Shown: in pieces, positions 15,771 to 23,438 of the stretch
Numbering within the stretch: position 1 is the first letter of the stretch
Layout: each line of letters opens with the position of its first letter
Assembly: GCA_964460935.1 (NCBI GenBank)
Contig: CAYWSM010000383.1
Coordinates: 1-59,077 of the forward strand
Direction of reading: 5' to 3'
Source of the DNA: DATMXP01 sp964460935
GTDB lineage: Bacteria > Acidobacteriota > Terriglobia > Terriglobales > Acidobacteriaceae
DNA length: 59,077 nt
Position numbers and translations under genes: made by a program
Notes under the pieces: generated by a model
The model's database searches: none
What the model was told of the DNA's origin: nothing
The model's input: only the letters and a program-made list of their open reading frames with translations

Positions 15771-15835
15771 CCCCTTTCGGGAAGTTTTTGTCAACCCCGC
15801 CCAACATCACAAATCGCACCTAACTCTATGTTTAC
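15771..15835 (+). repeat. 65-nt dispersed repeat, copy 2
   Basis: It reads CCCCTTTCGGGAAGTTTTTG, then TCAACCCCGCCCAACATCAC and AAATCGCACCTAACTCTATG. Its 3' part (CCTAACTCTATGTTTAC) recalls the CTAAG motif found elsewhere in the window. It lies in the 438-bp gap 15647-16084, which also holds a strong hairpin and a CTAAG element but no gene. Confidence 0.75.
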
Positions 15836-15916
15836 AAAGAAAATATAAATTTCGCGGATTTGGCAGTGAACCTCTCTTTTGCGGGCTATCCTCACAATAG
15901 GAACGTAGAAAAGGAA

Positions 15917-15954
15917 AAAGGCGGCTACCGGCGCTTATCGGTCGGGCCGCCTTT
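15917..15954 (+). terminator. Strong intrinsic terminator or attenuator hairpin
   Basis: AAAGGCGGC pairs with GCCGCCTTT (9 bp), with ACCG/CGGT pairing inside, followed by CGCTTTTTCCC. No plus-strand gene ends before it; the nearest plus-strand gene starts 130 bases later. It could end a small RNA or act as an attenuator for that gene. Confidence 0.65.
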
Positions 15955-15987
15955 CGCTTTTTCCCATGAACCTACAGGAGTTTTCGC

Positions 15988-16045
15988 CTAACTCATTTGT
16001 TTTCCTTGATCTGGCGAAAGCTCCAGGACTAAGTCGTTTGTTTTC
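15988..16045 (+). repeat. CTAAG-motif element, two units
   Basis: CTAACTCATTTGTTTTCC at 15988 and CTAAGTCGTTTGTTTTC at 16029 are 41 bases apart, the same spacing as in the arrays at 2659 and 4765. The element ends 40 bases before the start codon of the Cys-rich protein gene, in its leader. Confidence 0.65.
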
Positions 16046-16084
16046 TATAGGCAAAATTCATTTTTTGATCGGAGGGCAATCACT

Positions 16085-16462
16085 ATGAAGACCATTGTTA
16101 ACTGCAAACCCTGCGAGTACATCAAGCACGACGGCGTGCGTTGCGGTTCGCCCGCGCTTCGTGGACGTTCCTTCTGCTTCGCACACCAGCGAGTCCAGAA
16201 CCATACCCGCATTCCTGTGGACCACTCCTGTCACGTGCTGCCCAACATTCGCAGCCAGCGCGACATTCGCGTTGCCGCCACCACCATCCTGCGCGATCTG
16301 CGCGACGGCCGCATCGACTATCTCACCGCCCGCGCCATGGCCTGTACCCTCCGCCTCGCCAACTCCGCTCTCAAACAGGCCGCCCGCCTCGACAGCCTCC
16401 ATCGTTCGCTCAGCGGCTATCGCACCACCCGGATCGTCTCCTGTCCCGACCTCGGCTTGTGA
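16085..16462 (+). CDS. Small Cys-rich protein of unknown function
   Basis: The 125 residues have an N-terminal metal-site-like cluster: CKPCEYIKHDGVRCG, then GRSFCFAHQR (four Cys and His). A helical region rich in Arg, Ala and Leu follows (IRVAATTILRDLRDGRIDYL, then RLANSALKQAARL). I recognise the pattern as a recurrent small-protein type in Acidobacteria but know of no function. A C3H-like zinc site with a helical tail would suit nucleic-acid binding; this is inference. TCGGAGGG lies 9 bases before the ATG. The leader contains a terminator-like hairpin and a CTAAG element. Confidence 0.7.
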   Translation: MKTIVNCKPCEYIKHDGVRCGSPALRGRSFCFAHQRVQNHTRIPVDHSCHVLPNIRSQRDIRVAATTILRDLRDGRIDYLTARAMACTLRLANSALKQAARLDSLHRSLSGYRTTRIVSCPDLGL

Positions 16463-16474
16463 ATACAACACCAA

Positions 16475-16511
16475 GGCGCCCCATGCAAGCCTTCGTTGTT
16501 TGAGTGGGGCG
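16475..16511 (+). repeat. TGCCCCA-hairpin repeat, copy C
   Basis: CGCCCCA and TGGGGCG pair perfectly (7 bp), with CAA/TTG pairing inside. The sequence GCAAGCCTTCGTTGTTTGAG matches copy D (21463-21492, other strand) almost exactly. It follows the Cys-rich gene by 12 bases and could also end its transcript. Confidence 0.7.
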
Positions 16512-16538
16512 TCGCGCAGTAATCAATCGCTATGTTAT

Positions 16539-16560
16539 TATTTCCAGAAATATCGAAATA
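16539..16560. promoter_or_regulatory. Candidate ArsR operator
   Basis: TATTTC and GAAATA arms, 10 bases apart, overlap the arsR start codon in an AT-rich stretch within GC-rich surroundings. ArsR-type operators are AT-rich imperfect palindromes near the promoter, so autoregulation is likely. Confidence 0.45.
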
Positions 16561-16901
16561 TGCCAAAAACCATAGATCAAGTCGCCAAGTATGCGGATAT
16601 GTTCTCCGCCATCGGGCAGGAGCCACGGCTTCGCATCATGCAGTTGCTGCTGTCCGCTCATCCCGAAGGGATGGTTGTGAGCGAGATTCAGAGCGAACTG
16701 CAGATTCCCAACTCAACTCTTTCGCACCACCTCGACAAACTGAAGAACGAGGATCTTGTCCGCGTGGTACGTGAGAGCACATTCCTGCGCTACACGGCCA
16801 ACACCGATGCTTTGCAGGAACTTTTGCAGTTCCTTTATGCCGAGTGCTGTACCCGCAACAAAGCAGTAAAACCCGGAACTATTGTTCAGCTTTGTAAATA
16901 A
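16560..16901 (+). CDS. arsR: ArsR-family arsenic-responsive repressor
   Basis: The 113-residue winged-helix protein begins PKTIDQVAKYADMFSAIGQE, PRLRIMQLLLS; the recognition helix is SELQIPNSTLSHHLDKLKNE. Near the C-terminus YAECCTRN supplies a CC pair that is a plausible As(III) site, as in type 2/3 ArsR proteins whose Cys lie near the end. The ATG is inside a longer open frame that begins at 16095 in another gene; I start where the family starts. It is the first gene of arsR-arsC-acr3, 34 bp before arsC. Confidence 0.93.
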   Translation: MPKTIDQVAKYADMFSAIGQEPRLRIMQLLLSAHPEGMVVSEIQSELQIPNSTLSHHLDKLKNEDLVRVVRESTFLRYTANTDALQELLQFLYAECCTRNKAVKPGTIVQLCK

Positions 16902-16935
16902 GGACCCAGATGATCGCCCACGAGGAGAAAGAGTA

Positions 16936-17427
16936 ATGCAAAGCCGTTACAACGTCCTGTTTCTGTGTACCGGAAACTCGGCCCGCTCGATCATGGCCGA
17001 GGCGATCCTGAATTTCAAAGGCAGGCCGAGATTTACGGCCTACAGCGCCGGAAGCCACCCCACCGGCAAGGTGAATCCTTATGCGCTGCGGCAACTCGAA
17101 CAATCTCATTTGCCGACGGAAGCTTCCCACAGCAAAAGTTGGGACGAGTTCAGCAAGCCCGGCGCTCCAATACTTGATTTCGTATTCACCGTTTGCGACA
17201 ACGCGGCCAATGAAGTCTGCCCGGTTTGGCCAGGGCAACCGATGACAGCTCACTGGGGCATCCCCGATCCGGCGGCAGTTCGCGGAACCGATGAACAAAT
17301 TCAGAAGGCATTTCGCGACGCTTATGTCGCGCTCGACCGCCGCATCGGACTGTTCCTTGCGCTCCCATTACAGAGCCTCGACAAACTCGCTATCGAAAGA
17401 GCTGTCCGGAAGATAGGAACCGAGTAA
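16936..17427 (+). CDS. arsC: Arsenate reductase, low-molecular-weight phosphatase type
   Basis: Reduces arsenate to arsenite in the cytoplasm. The active-site P-loop is LFLCTGNSARSIMAE (CX5R, residues about 10-16); the aspartate of the phosphatase fold is in IPDPAAVRG, and FTVCDNAANEVCPVWPG holds the additional Cys pair expected for thioredoxin-coupled recycling. The 163-residue length is slightly longer than usual for ArsC (about 130-140). GAGGAGAAAG precedes the ATG. The stop overlaps the ATG of the efflux gene (TAATG). Confidence 0.93.
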   Translation: MQSRYNVLFLCTGNSARSIMAEAILNFKGRPRFTAYSAGSHPTGKVNPYALRQLEQSHLPTEASHSKSWDEFSKPGAPILDFVFTVCDNAANEVCPVWPGQPMTAHWGIPDPAAVRGTDEQIQKAFRDAYVALDRRIGLFLALPLQSLDKLAIERAVRKIGTE

Positions 17428-18524
17428 TGAGCACGCAAACAAAACGGCTGAGCTTTCTTGACCGCTATCTCACGGCCTGGATCTTTACGGCAATGGTGGT
17501 GGGAGTCCTGGCGGGATGGCTGTTTCCTGGCGTCGCGCCGTTCCTCGATCGATTCAGTGTCGGCACCACATCAATACCGATCGCCGCAGGCTTGATCGTG
17601 ATGATGTACCCGCCGTTCACCAAAGTTCGGTACGAACGATTGCATGAAGTGTTCCGCAACAAGCGTGTGCTCGGATTGTCGCTCATCCAGAACTGGGTAA
17701 TCGGGCCCGTGCTGATGTTCGTGCTGGCGATCGTCTTCCTGCGCGGTTATCCGCAGTACATGGCGGGACTCATCATGATTGGCCTCGCTCGTTGCATCGC
17801 CATGGTGATTGTCTGGAACGAACTCGCGAAAGGAGATACGGAGTACGCCGCCGGATTGGTGGCCTTCAACTCGCTCTTTCAGGTCTTCTTCTACTCCGTT
17901 TATGCGTGGGTTTTCGTTACTGTGCTTCCGGCAAAACTGGGGCTCCACGGAGCTGTGGTGGACGTCTCGATTGCGCAGATCGCGAAGAGCGTCTTTATTT
18001 ATCTGGGTGTGCCATTCCTGGCAGGATTTCTCACCCGAACCATTCTTGTCCGTGCGAAAGGCCGCGAATGGTACGACCATAACTTCATTCCCCGGGTAAG
18101 TCCACTCACTCTCATTGCTCTCCTGTTCACGATCGTCGTTATGTTCTCGCTGAAAGGCGAGTATGTCGTGCGACTTCCCCTCGACGTTGTTCGCATCGCA
18201 ATTCCACTGCTCATCTACTTCGTCCTGATGTTCCTGGTGTCGTTCTTTATGGGGCGGAAGCTCGGCGCCGACTACTCCCAGACAGCGACACTATCGTTTA
18301 CGGCGGCGTCGAACAATTTTGAGCTGGCGATTGCTGTAGCGGTAGCTGTATTCGGCATTAACTCCGGGGCGGCGTTCGCGGCCGTAATCGGACCGCTCGT
18401 CGAAGTGCCGGTGATGATCGCGCTGGTAAACGTTGCCCTCTACTTCCAGAAGCGCTACTGGATGAAAGGCTCCGTCGCTGCGAAAGGCCCGGAAGGACAA
18501 TTCGTTGCCGGCCGATCACAATGA
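17427..18524 (+). CDS. acr3: Arsenite efflux permease, Acr3 family
   Basis: The 365-residue inner-membrane carrier has about ten hydrophobic segments and exports arsenite using the proton gradient. Acr3 hallmarks: FLDRYLTAWIFTAM near the start, GLARCIAMVIVWN with the conserved Cys near residue 125 that is required for As(III), and TAASNNFELAIAVAVAVFG near residue 290. The start codon overlaps the arsC stop, so translation is coupled. The operon ends at a strong hairpin. Confidence 0.95.
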   Translation: MSTQTKRLSFLDRYLTAWIFTAMVVGVLAGWLFPGVAPFLDRFSVGTTSIPIAAGLIVMMYPPFTKVRYERLHEVFRNKRVLGLSLIQNWVIGPVLMFVLAIVFLRGYPQYMAGLIMIGLARCIAMVIVWNELAKGDTEYAAGLVAFNSLFQVFFYSVYAWVFVTVLPAKLGLHGAVVDVSIAQIAKSVFIYLGVPFLAGFLTRTILVRAKGREWYDHNFIPRVSPLTLIALLFTIVVMFSLKGEYVVRLPLDVVRIAIPLLIYFVLMFLVSFFMGRKLGADYSQTATLSFTAASNNFELAIAVAVAVFGINSGAAFAAVIGPLVEVPVMIALVNVALYFQKRYWMKGSVAAKGPEGQFVAGRSQ

Positions 18525-18556
18525 TGCCGCAGGCGTTTCGTTCTGCGTTGCAAGAA

Positions 18557-18582
18557 AAAGCCACGGATTTCTCCGTGGCTTT
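18557..18582. terminator. Bidirectional terminator between acr3 and the histone-like gene
   Basis: AAAGCCACGGA and TCCGTGGCTTT form a perfect 11-bp stem with a TTTC loop. On the minus strand the stem is followed by a longer T-run (GGCTTTTTC), so it should stop the histone-like transcript well and the acr3 transcript at least partly. Confidence 0.8.
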
Positions 18583-18607
18583 GTAACGTAATCGTTACCC
18601 GCCGAAT

Positions 18608-19042
18608 TTACCGGCGGCCCTTCTTTTTGGCTGCCTTCTTCGCCGGTTTCCGGGCCGCTTTTTTCGCTGCCTTTTTCGCCGGCTTCTTGGCGGCGGACTT
18701 TTTCTTGGCCGCCGGCCTGCTGCCACCTTTCTTTGCCGCCGCTTTCCTGGCTGGTTTCTTGGCGGCCTTCTTGGGAGCAGCCTTCTTCTTCGCCGGAGCT
18801 TTTGCCTTCGCCGGTGGCTTCTTCGGAGCGGCTTTCTTCGCCGCAGGAGCCGTTTCGGGCGCTGCCGCAGCAGGAGCCTGAACCTCGGTAACTTCCGTTA
18901 CTTCGACGGCGACGGGTTCTTCTTCCTCCTCTTCCTCGTCGTCAAAATCGTCTTCTTCCACGTTTTCGTTATAAATGTCGTTGTCGCCGAATTCATCCAT
19001 CTCATCGTCGCGACCGTAGAGCGTCACGTCATCAAAGGTCAT
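18608..19042 (-). CDS. Histone H1-like protein with acidic N-terminal half
   Basis: The 144 residues have an acidic part (TFDDVTLYGRDDEMDEFGDN, then EEDDFDDEEEEEEEP), an Ala/Val/Glu linker, and about 85 residues of Lys/Ala/Pro repeats (KKAAPKK, KKPARKA, AKKAAKK) ending GRR. The tail resembles bacterial H1-like DNA-condensing proteins; an acidic N-terminus on such a tail is less common and could mask or regulate it. I start at the ATG with AGGAGGAA 4 bases upstream; the frame is open 15 codons further. Terminated by the hairpin at 18557-18582. Confidence 0.8.
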   Translation of the reverse strand: MTFDDVTLYGRDDEMDEFGDNDIYNENVEEDDFDDEEEEEEEPVAVEVTEVTEVQAPAAAAPETAPAAKKAAPKKPPAKAKAPAKKKAAPKKAAKKPARKAAAKKGGSRPAAKKKSAAKKPAKKAAKKAARKPAKKAAKKKGRR

Positions 19043-19269
19043 CGTTCCTCCTGGTTGAGCGCACGCGGAACACTCGTCTCTGAGCATGTCTGCGCGAAAA
19101 GAATACGACAGAAAACCGCTGCTAGTTAAAATCGGCGAGGAGTATAGCAGTCTTCACCCTGCACTAGCCAGTATCCAGTTTACGAATAACCGTGACGAAG
19201 GGGACATAGAGTGTCTTCGTTTGAAGCCATGGGATAGAGGTAACTGAGAACTGACCAACTGAGAAACTT

Positions 19270-21159
19270 CTACTCGCCCGTGTGAATCACCAGCACCGAT
19301 CCGGCATGCAGGTGGCTGGCGGCCCGGCCGTTATCACGTCGGAGCGCGGCCACGGTGGTGTTGTAGTTTTCGGCTATGGAACTGAGCGTTTCGCCCTTTC
19401 GGACCTTGTGCCGCACTGTGCGTGAACGCGCTTCCAAGTTGCTCTTAGCATTGGACTTACTCCTGGTCGTGCGGCTTGCGGCGGTCTTTACCTTGCCGGG
19501 TTCGGAATGGCCGACGGGCTTGTAGATCCGCAGCGTGCGACCTGCTTTCAGCGTATTGCCCTTAAGGTGATTCCAGCTACGTAGCTTTTCCACCGGCACG
19601 CTGAAGTCATCGGCCACCGAAAGGACTGTGTCCCCTTTGCGGACTTTGTAGATCGTTGGACGCTTGGAGTACGCCTGTCTTTGCGCCTCGCGGCCGGGAG
19701 CGATTGGAATCACCAGCCGCGCTCCTGCCCGGAGGTCGTCGTTGGCATCAAGGTTGTTGACTTCGGCAATCGACGATGCCGTGGTGTGGTACTGGTGAGC
19801 GATCTCGCTCAGGCTCTCGCCGTTGCCGACCTTGTGGTAGCGCCACCACACTCGCTTGTCGCGAGGGATCGCGGCGATCGCTTGCTGGAACCGGTCGGCT
19901 GTCCCCGTAGGAACCTTCAGGTCGTAGGTGCCTTCCTTCGGCGTCGTCATCCGCAATAACGCCGGATTCAGTTCCTGGATGGTGTTGACCGATGCATCGA
20001 CGCATTCGGCGACCAACCGCAGGTCAACCGGATAATCCACTTTCACGGTGTCGTACTGCAACGGCGCATCGGGTTGAAGGTTCTCCAGCCCGTATTGCGA
20101 TGGATTCTTGGCCATGATGGTCACGGCCAGAATGATGGGAACGTAGTTCTTGGTCTCGGCTGGCAGAACGTTGCGCTTGTACAGTTCCCAGAAGTCAGCG
20201 TATCCGGTGCGCTGGACCGCCTGCTGCACATTGCCCGGACCGGAGTTGTAGGCGGCCATCGCCAGATACCAGTCGCCGAACTGGTTGTAGAGGTCCTTCA
20301 GGTGACGGGCTGCTGCGCGGGTGGCCTTCTCCGGATCCTGCCGCTCGTCCACCCACCAGTTCCGGGCCAGCCCGTATCCGGAACCACGTCCGGCCATGAA
20401 CTGCCACATCCCGCGAGCGCCGGCGCGGGAGAGCGCCATTGGGTGGAATCCGGATTCGGCCTGAGCGAGGTAGATCAGGTCCTGTGGCACTCCTTCTTCC
20501 TTCAAAATCCGCCGGATCATCGGCTCATAGCGCCCGGCCCGGACCAATCCGTTCTCGAGAAAACCTTTCCCGCGCGATGAGAAATAGTTGATGTAGCTGG
20601 CGACGTAATCGTTCAGCATCAGCGGCAGATCGGACTTGGTACCCTTCAACTCGGCTTCAGCCTTGGCCTTGATGTTGGGGTCGACCGGGAAGGTGACGTC
20701 GTTGGCAACGTCAATCGGCGCCGGTTCGGAGGCCTGTTGGGTAAAGCCGTCTCCCTGCTGCAGCGCCTGCATCTCGAGGTTGTTGACGGCTTCGACGACC
20801 TTGTCGAACTCGTCGCCCAGGCGGTCGTCGCTCTTCACGCCCTGCGGGTACGAGGCCAGCGTATTGAAAGCCTGATCGAAGTTGGCCTTGGCTTTATCCA
20901 GGTGTCCTGCCTGATATTCGACACGTCCGGCCTGGAGTTGCTGCTCGGCTTGCGCAATCACGGCTTCGACCGAATCGGTCTTAGGCACGGCTTTCTGCTC
21001 AGTCTTCGGGGCAGGCGCCGTGGCAGGCTTGGAGATGGTAGGGGCGACCGCCTGTGGAGGCGGATCAGCGGACTTTTTCGCGGTCTTGGTGGGCTCGCAA
21101 CCGGACAACCCCAACAGGGTAGCCCCAGCGATGACCCATACATAAATACGAGAACTCAT
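19270..21159 (-). CDS. mltD: Membrane-bound lytic transglycosylase D-like lipoprotein with LysM domains
   Basis: Cleaves peptidoglycan glycan strands non-hydrolytically in the periplasm. Of the 629 residues, 1-21 are a lipoprotein signal ending LLGLSGC. A helical region with a coiled-coil look follows (VIAQAEQQLQAGRVEYQAGH, TPR-like). The SLT domain has the catalytic Glu in YLAQAESGFHPMALSRAGAR and GMWQFMAGRGSGYGL, with AMAAYNSGPGNV later. Three LysM modules follow at about residues 440-490 (KVGNGESLSEIA), 500-550 (KVRKGDTVLSVA) and 580-629 (KVRKGETLSSIA). The start ATG lies about 90 bases downstream of a CTAAG element on the same strand. Confidence 0.94.
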   Translation of the reverse strand: MSSRIYVWVIAGATLLGLSGCEPTKTAKKSADPPPQAVAPTISKPATAPAPKTEQKAVPKTDSVEAVIAQAEQQLQAGRVEYQAGHLDKAKANFDQAFNTLASYPQGVKSDDRLGDEFDKVVEAVNNLEMQALQQGDGFTQQASEPAPIDVANDVTFPVDPNIKAKAEAELKGTKSDLPLMLNDYVASYINYFSSRGKGFLENGLVRAGRYEPMIRRILKEEGVPQDLIYLAQAESGFHPMALSRAGARGMWQFMAGRGSGYGLARNWWVDERQDPEKATRAAARHLKDLYNQFGDWYLAMAAYNSGPGNVQQAVQRTGYADFWELYKRNVLPAETKNYVPIILAVTIMAKNPSQYGLENLQPDAPLQYDTVKVDYPVDLRLVAECVDASVNTIQELNPALLRMTTPKEGTYDLKVPTGTADRFQQAIAAIPRDKRVWWRYHKVGNGESLSEIAHQYHTTASSIAEVNNLDANDDLRAGARLVIPIAPGREAQRQAYSKRPTIYKVRKGDTVLSVADDFSVPVEKLRSWNHLKGNTLKAGRTLRIYKPVGHSEPGKVKTAASRTTRSKSNAKSNLEARSRTVRHKVRKGETLSSIAENYNTTVAALRRDNGRAASHLHAGSVLVIHTGE

Positions 21160-21240
21160 TCTCGCGGCGTTTTCCTACCCTAGATTACCGATGACGAAAC
21201 GTGGAACTAGTCTGAAATCGTACTATCCGGTGATTTGCAT

Positions 21241-21270
21241 GGTCAATGCAACAAACGACTTAGCGGGGAC
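21241..21270 (-). repeat. Single CTAAG-motif unit upstream of mltD
   Basis: On the minus strand this reads CCCCGCTAAGTCGTTTGTTG, the same core as the unit at 16029. A second unit about 40 bases further on is not convincing. The 342-bp gap 21160-21501 holds this unit and hairpin copy D, and no gene that I can support. Confidence 0.5.
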
Positions 21271-21462
21271 TGTCCGCCCGCTGCTGAACCTTGGACAGTA
21301 GATTACTAATTCGTTATCGATGGCCTCGGCAAGTTACCGGAGAGATAACAGAGTTGTTGCCCTGGTGAGATGGAGCAAATTCGAGCAGTGTTGCCGGATT
21401 AAGCTGAGGCCGCAATGTCTTACGGCAGTTCCAGGGCGAGGCGTATCTGATTCGGAGTGACG

Positions 21463-21492
21463 ACCCCACTCAAACGAAGGCTTGAATGGGGT
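21463..21492 (-). repeat. TGCCCCA-hairpin repeat, copy D
   Basis: On the minus strand it reads ACCCCATTCAAGCCTTCGTT, then TGAGTGGGGT: a 10-of-11 bp stem. It is nearly identical to copy C at 16475 apart from compensating changes and a 3-base shorter loop. It lies 10 bases after the end of the DUF3309 gene on the same strand. Confidence 0.7.
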
Positions 21493-21501
21493 ACCCGCAG
21501 G

Positions 21502-21648
21502 TCAGCGCATCAGCAGCATGATCAACAAGATGATCAGGATGATCGTCAGTCCACCACTCGGGTAGTAGCCCCAACCGCGACTATGCGGCCACGCCGGGAA
21601 CGCCCCGATCATCATCAGCAAAACGATAATCAGCAAAATCAAAAGCAC
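21502..21648 (-). CDS. DUF3309-family small membrane protein
   Basis: This 48-residue protein is easily missed because of its size. It starts at GTG (VLLILLIIVLLMMIGAFP), with GAGG 6 bases upstream. The middle is AWPHSRGWGYYPSGGL, and the end is a second hydrophobic segment (TIILIILLIMLLMR). The W-x-Y/H-S-x-G-W-G-Y-x-P-S-G-G core is the DUF3309 signature. Two transmembrane helices joined by an aromatic, Gly-rich turn are predicted. Its function is unknown; such proteins are often stress-associated in soil bacteria, as I recall. It is divergent from the iron-permease-family gene. Confidence 0.85.
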   Translation of the reverse strand: MLLILLIIVLLMMIGAFPAWPHSRGWGYYPSGGLTIILIILLIMLLMR

Positions 21649-21703
21649 ACATCACCTCGCGACCGAATCGGTCAGCGTTGTCTGATGGCACCCAGGTAAG
21701 TGC

Positions 21704-21738
21704 GTGCTGCCCCAAAAATGCGACAGAAGTTTTTGGGA
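21704..21738 (+). repeat. TGCCCCA-hairpin repeat, probable copy F
   Basis: GTGCTGCCCCAAAAA and TTTTTGGG pair over 8 bp (CCCAAAAA/TTTTTGGG) around an 11-base loop. It shares the GTGC..CCCCA left edge with the other copies but has an A/T inner stem. It lies between the divergent DUF3309 and iron-permease-family genes. Confidence 0.5.
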
Positions 21739-21779
21739 GGCGCAAACATTTCGCGAAGAGTTGATCATCTAAGCGGCGC

Positions 21780-22181
21780 ATGGGGACCGGCTGGACGAGG
21801 TTTTGTTCTGCCTTTGGGAAGTGTGCGAGCCGCGTGGCCATGGCCACGGGCAGTGCGTGGACTTTTCTATTCGCCGTCACTCTTGTCGTCGTCTGGGCCG
21901 CGCTCGGTCCGCATTACCACTATTCCGATACGTGGCAACTGGTGATCAATACCGGGACGACGATCGTCACGTTCCTGATGGTCTTCCTCATCCAGAACAC
22001 GCAGAACCGCGATGCGCGGGCCTTGCATTTGAAATTGGATGAGTTGATCCGCAGCGTGCATGCCGCCCACAACGAGATGATCAACATCGAGAAGCTTTCG
22101 GACGAGGAACTGGCCGTGCTGGCCAAGAAGTACGAGGCGATCCGCGGAGAATTCGAATTGCGCAGAAAGAAGGCTGCTTAA
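21780..22181 (+). CDS. Low-affinity iron permease family small membrane protein
   Basis: The 133 residues have two transmembrane helices (SAWTFLFAVTLVVVWAALGP; GTTIVTFLMVFLIQNTQNRD) and a helical cytoplasmic tail (ALHLKLDELIRSVHAAHNEM and KYEAIRGEFE). This matches PF04120, named after yeast Fet4. In bacteria these small forms are not proven iron transporters, so the name is only a family label. The gene ends exactly where the convergent ABC ATPase gene ends, with no spacer. Confidence 0.88.
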   Translation: MGTGWTRFCSAFGKCASRVAMATGSAWTFLFAVTLVVVWAALGPHYHYSDTWQLVINTGTTIVTFLMVFLIQNTQNRDARALHLKLDELIRSVHAAHNEMINIEKLSDEELAVLAKKYEAIRGEFELRRKKAA

Positions 22182-23156
22182 CTATTTCACGACCGGGCAG
22201 CGGACCCAGTGGCCTGGAGTCTTTTCGATCAGTTCTGGAACTGTCAGCGAACATTGGTTAATGCGATTGGAACAGCGCGGATCGAAGGAGCAGCCCGCCG
22301 GCAAATTCGCCGCGGAAGGAACTGTACCCTCGATGGTTCGTAACGGACGCGTTCGGTCGGTCTTCAGGGTCGGAACCGAGTTCATCAGGCCGTGTGTGTA
22401 CGGATGGAGCGGATGATGGAAGACTTCGCTGGCACCGCCGCTCTCGACAATTTGTCCGGCGTACATGACGGCAACGCGATCGGAAACCCGCGAAACGACG
22501 GCAAGATCGTGGGAGATGAACAGCATTGCCAAGCCGAAGTTGTGGCGGAGTTCTGCAAGCAGATCGAGGATTTGCGCCTGCACGGTGACGTCGAGTGCCG
22601 TTGTGGGTTCGTCGGCGATGAGCAACTTGGGGCGATTGACGACGGCCATGGCAATCATGACGCGCTGACGCTGGCCTCCCGAAAGTTGATGCGGGTAATC
22701 GCGGGCACGGCGGTCGGGCTCGGGAATAGCGACGGTGCGCAAGGCCTCAATGGCTCTCTGCCATGCTTCGCGCTTGGACACGCGAGTATGAGCGAGAACG
22801 GCTTCCGCCACCTGATCGCCGATACGCATGACCGGGTTGAGAGCCGTCATCGGCTCCTGGAAAATCATGGCGATGTCTCGTCCGCGAAGCTGGCGAACTT
22901 CATCGCCGGTTGCGGAGGTGAGATCACGTCCGGCGTAGCTTATGGTTCCGCGAATCAATGCCTGTGGCGGCAGCAGGCGCATGATCGCCAACGAAGTCAC
23001 CGATTTGCCGGAACCTGACTCGCCGACCAATCCGAGCGATTCGCCTTCTCCGATGCTGAAGCTGACGTCACGGACGGCGTCAACATTGGTGACACGGTCG
23101 CCGTGGCGCACGGGGAACGAGGCCGTCAAGTGCCGAACGTCGAGAAGCGGAGCCAC
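22182..23156 (-). CDS. Oligopeptide/dipeptide ABC transporter ATP-binding protein (OppD/DppD type)
   Basis: Energises uptake of peptides or a similar solute at the inner membrane. Walker A GESGSGKS, Q-loop FQEPMTALNP, signature LSGGQRQRV, Walker B LLIADEPTTALD and the switch HD in LFISHDLAV are all present; the OppD-type C-terminal extension includes PAGCSFDPRCSNRINQCS. The protein is about 324 residues from the GTG at 23156 (VAPLLDVRHL); the frame also allows a TTG at 23210, and neither has a good ribosome binding site. No permease, binding protein or OppF partner lies beside it, so it is an orphan ATPase here. Confidence 0.9.
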   Translation of the reverse strand: MAPLLDVRHLTASFPVRHGDRVTNVDAVRDVSFSIGEGESLGLVGESGSGKSVTSLAIMRLLPPQALIRGTISYAGRDLTSATGDEVRQLRGRDIAMIFQEPMTALNPVMRIGDQVAEAVLAHTRVSKREAWQRAIEALRTVAIPEPDRRARDYPHQLSGGQRQRVMIAMAVVNRPKLLIADEPTTALDVTVQAQILDLLAELRHNFGLAMLFISHDLAVVSRVSDRVAVMYAGQIVESGGASEVFHHPLHPYTHGLMNSVPTLKTDRTRPLRTIEGTVPSAANLPAGCSFDPRCSNRINQCSLTVPELIEKTPGHWVRCPVVK

Positions 23157-23438
23157 GGAGTAATCGTAACAGCCAGAGTTAAATCCAGCCCTCCAGCCGA
23201 TTATTGACAATTGAAAGGCTGGATTGTGCAGAAATTTAGTTCAGTCCTCAACTAAAGAAGTAATCAATTCGAACACGCACTCCTTTTTGCCCGCTCAGCC
23301 TGTACTTCTTTGGAAACCCGCTTGGGCTCGACGATTTCGTTCGTATCACGATACTGTTTATGTATATATGCAAACGGTTTCCGAAATCGGTATCATACGT
23401 TTTGGAATTTCGGGCGGAGTCAAAGGAGTATGAAGGAA

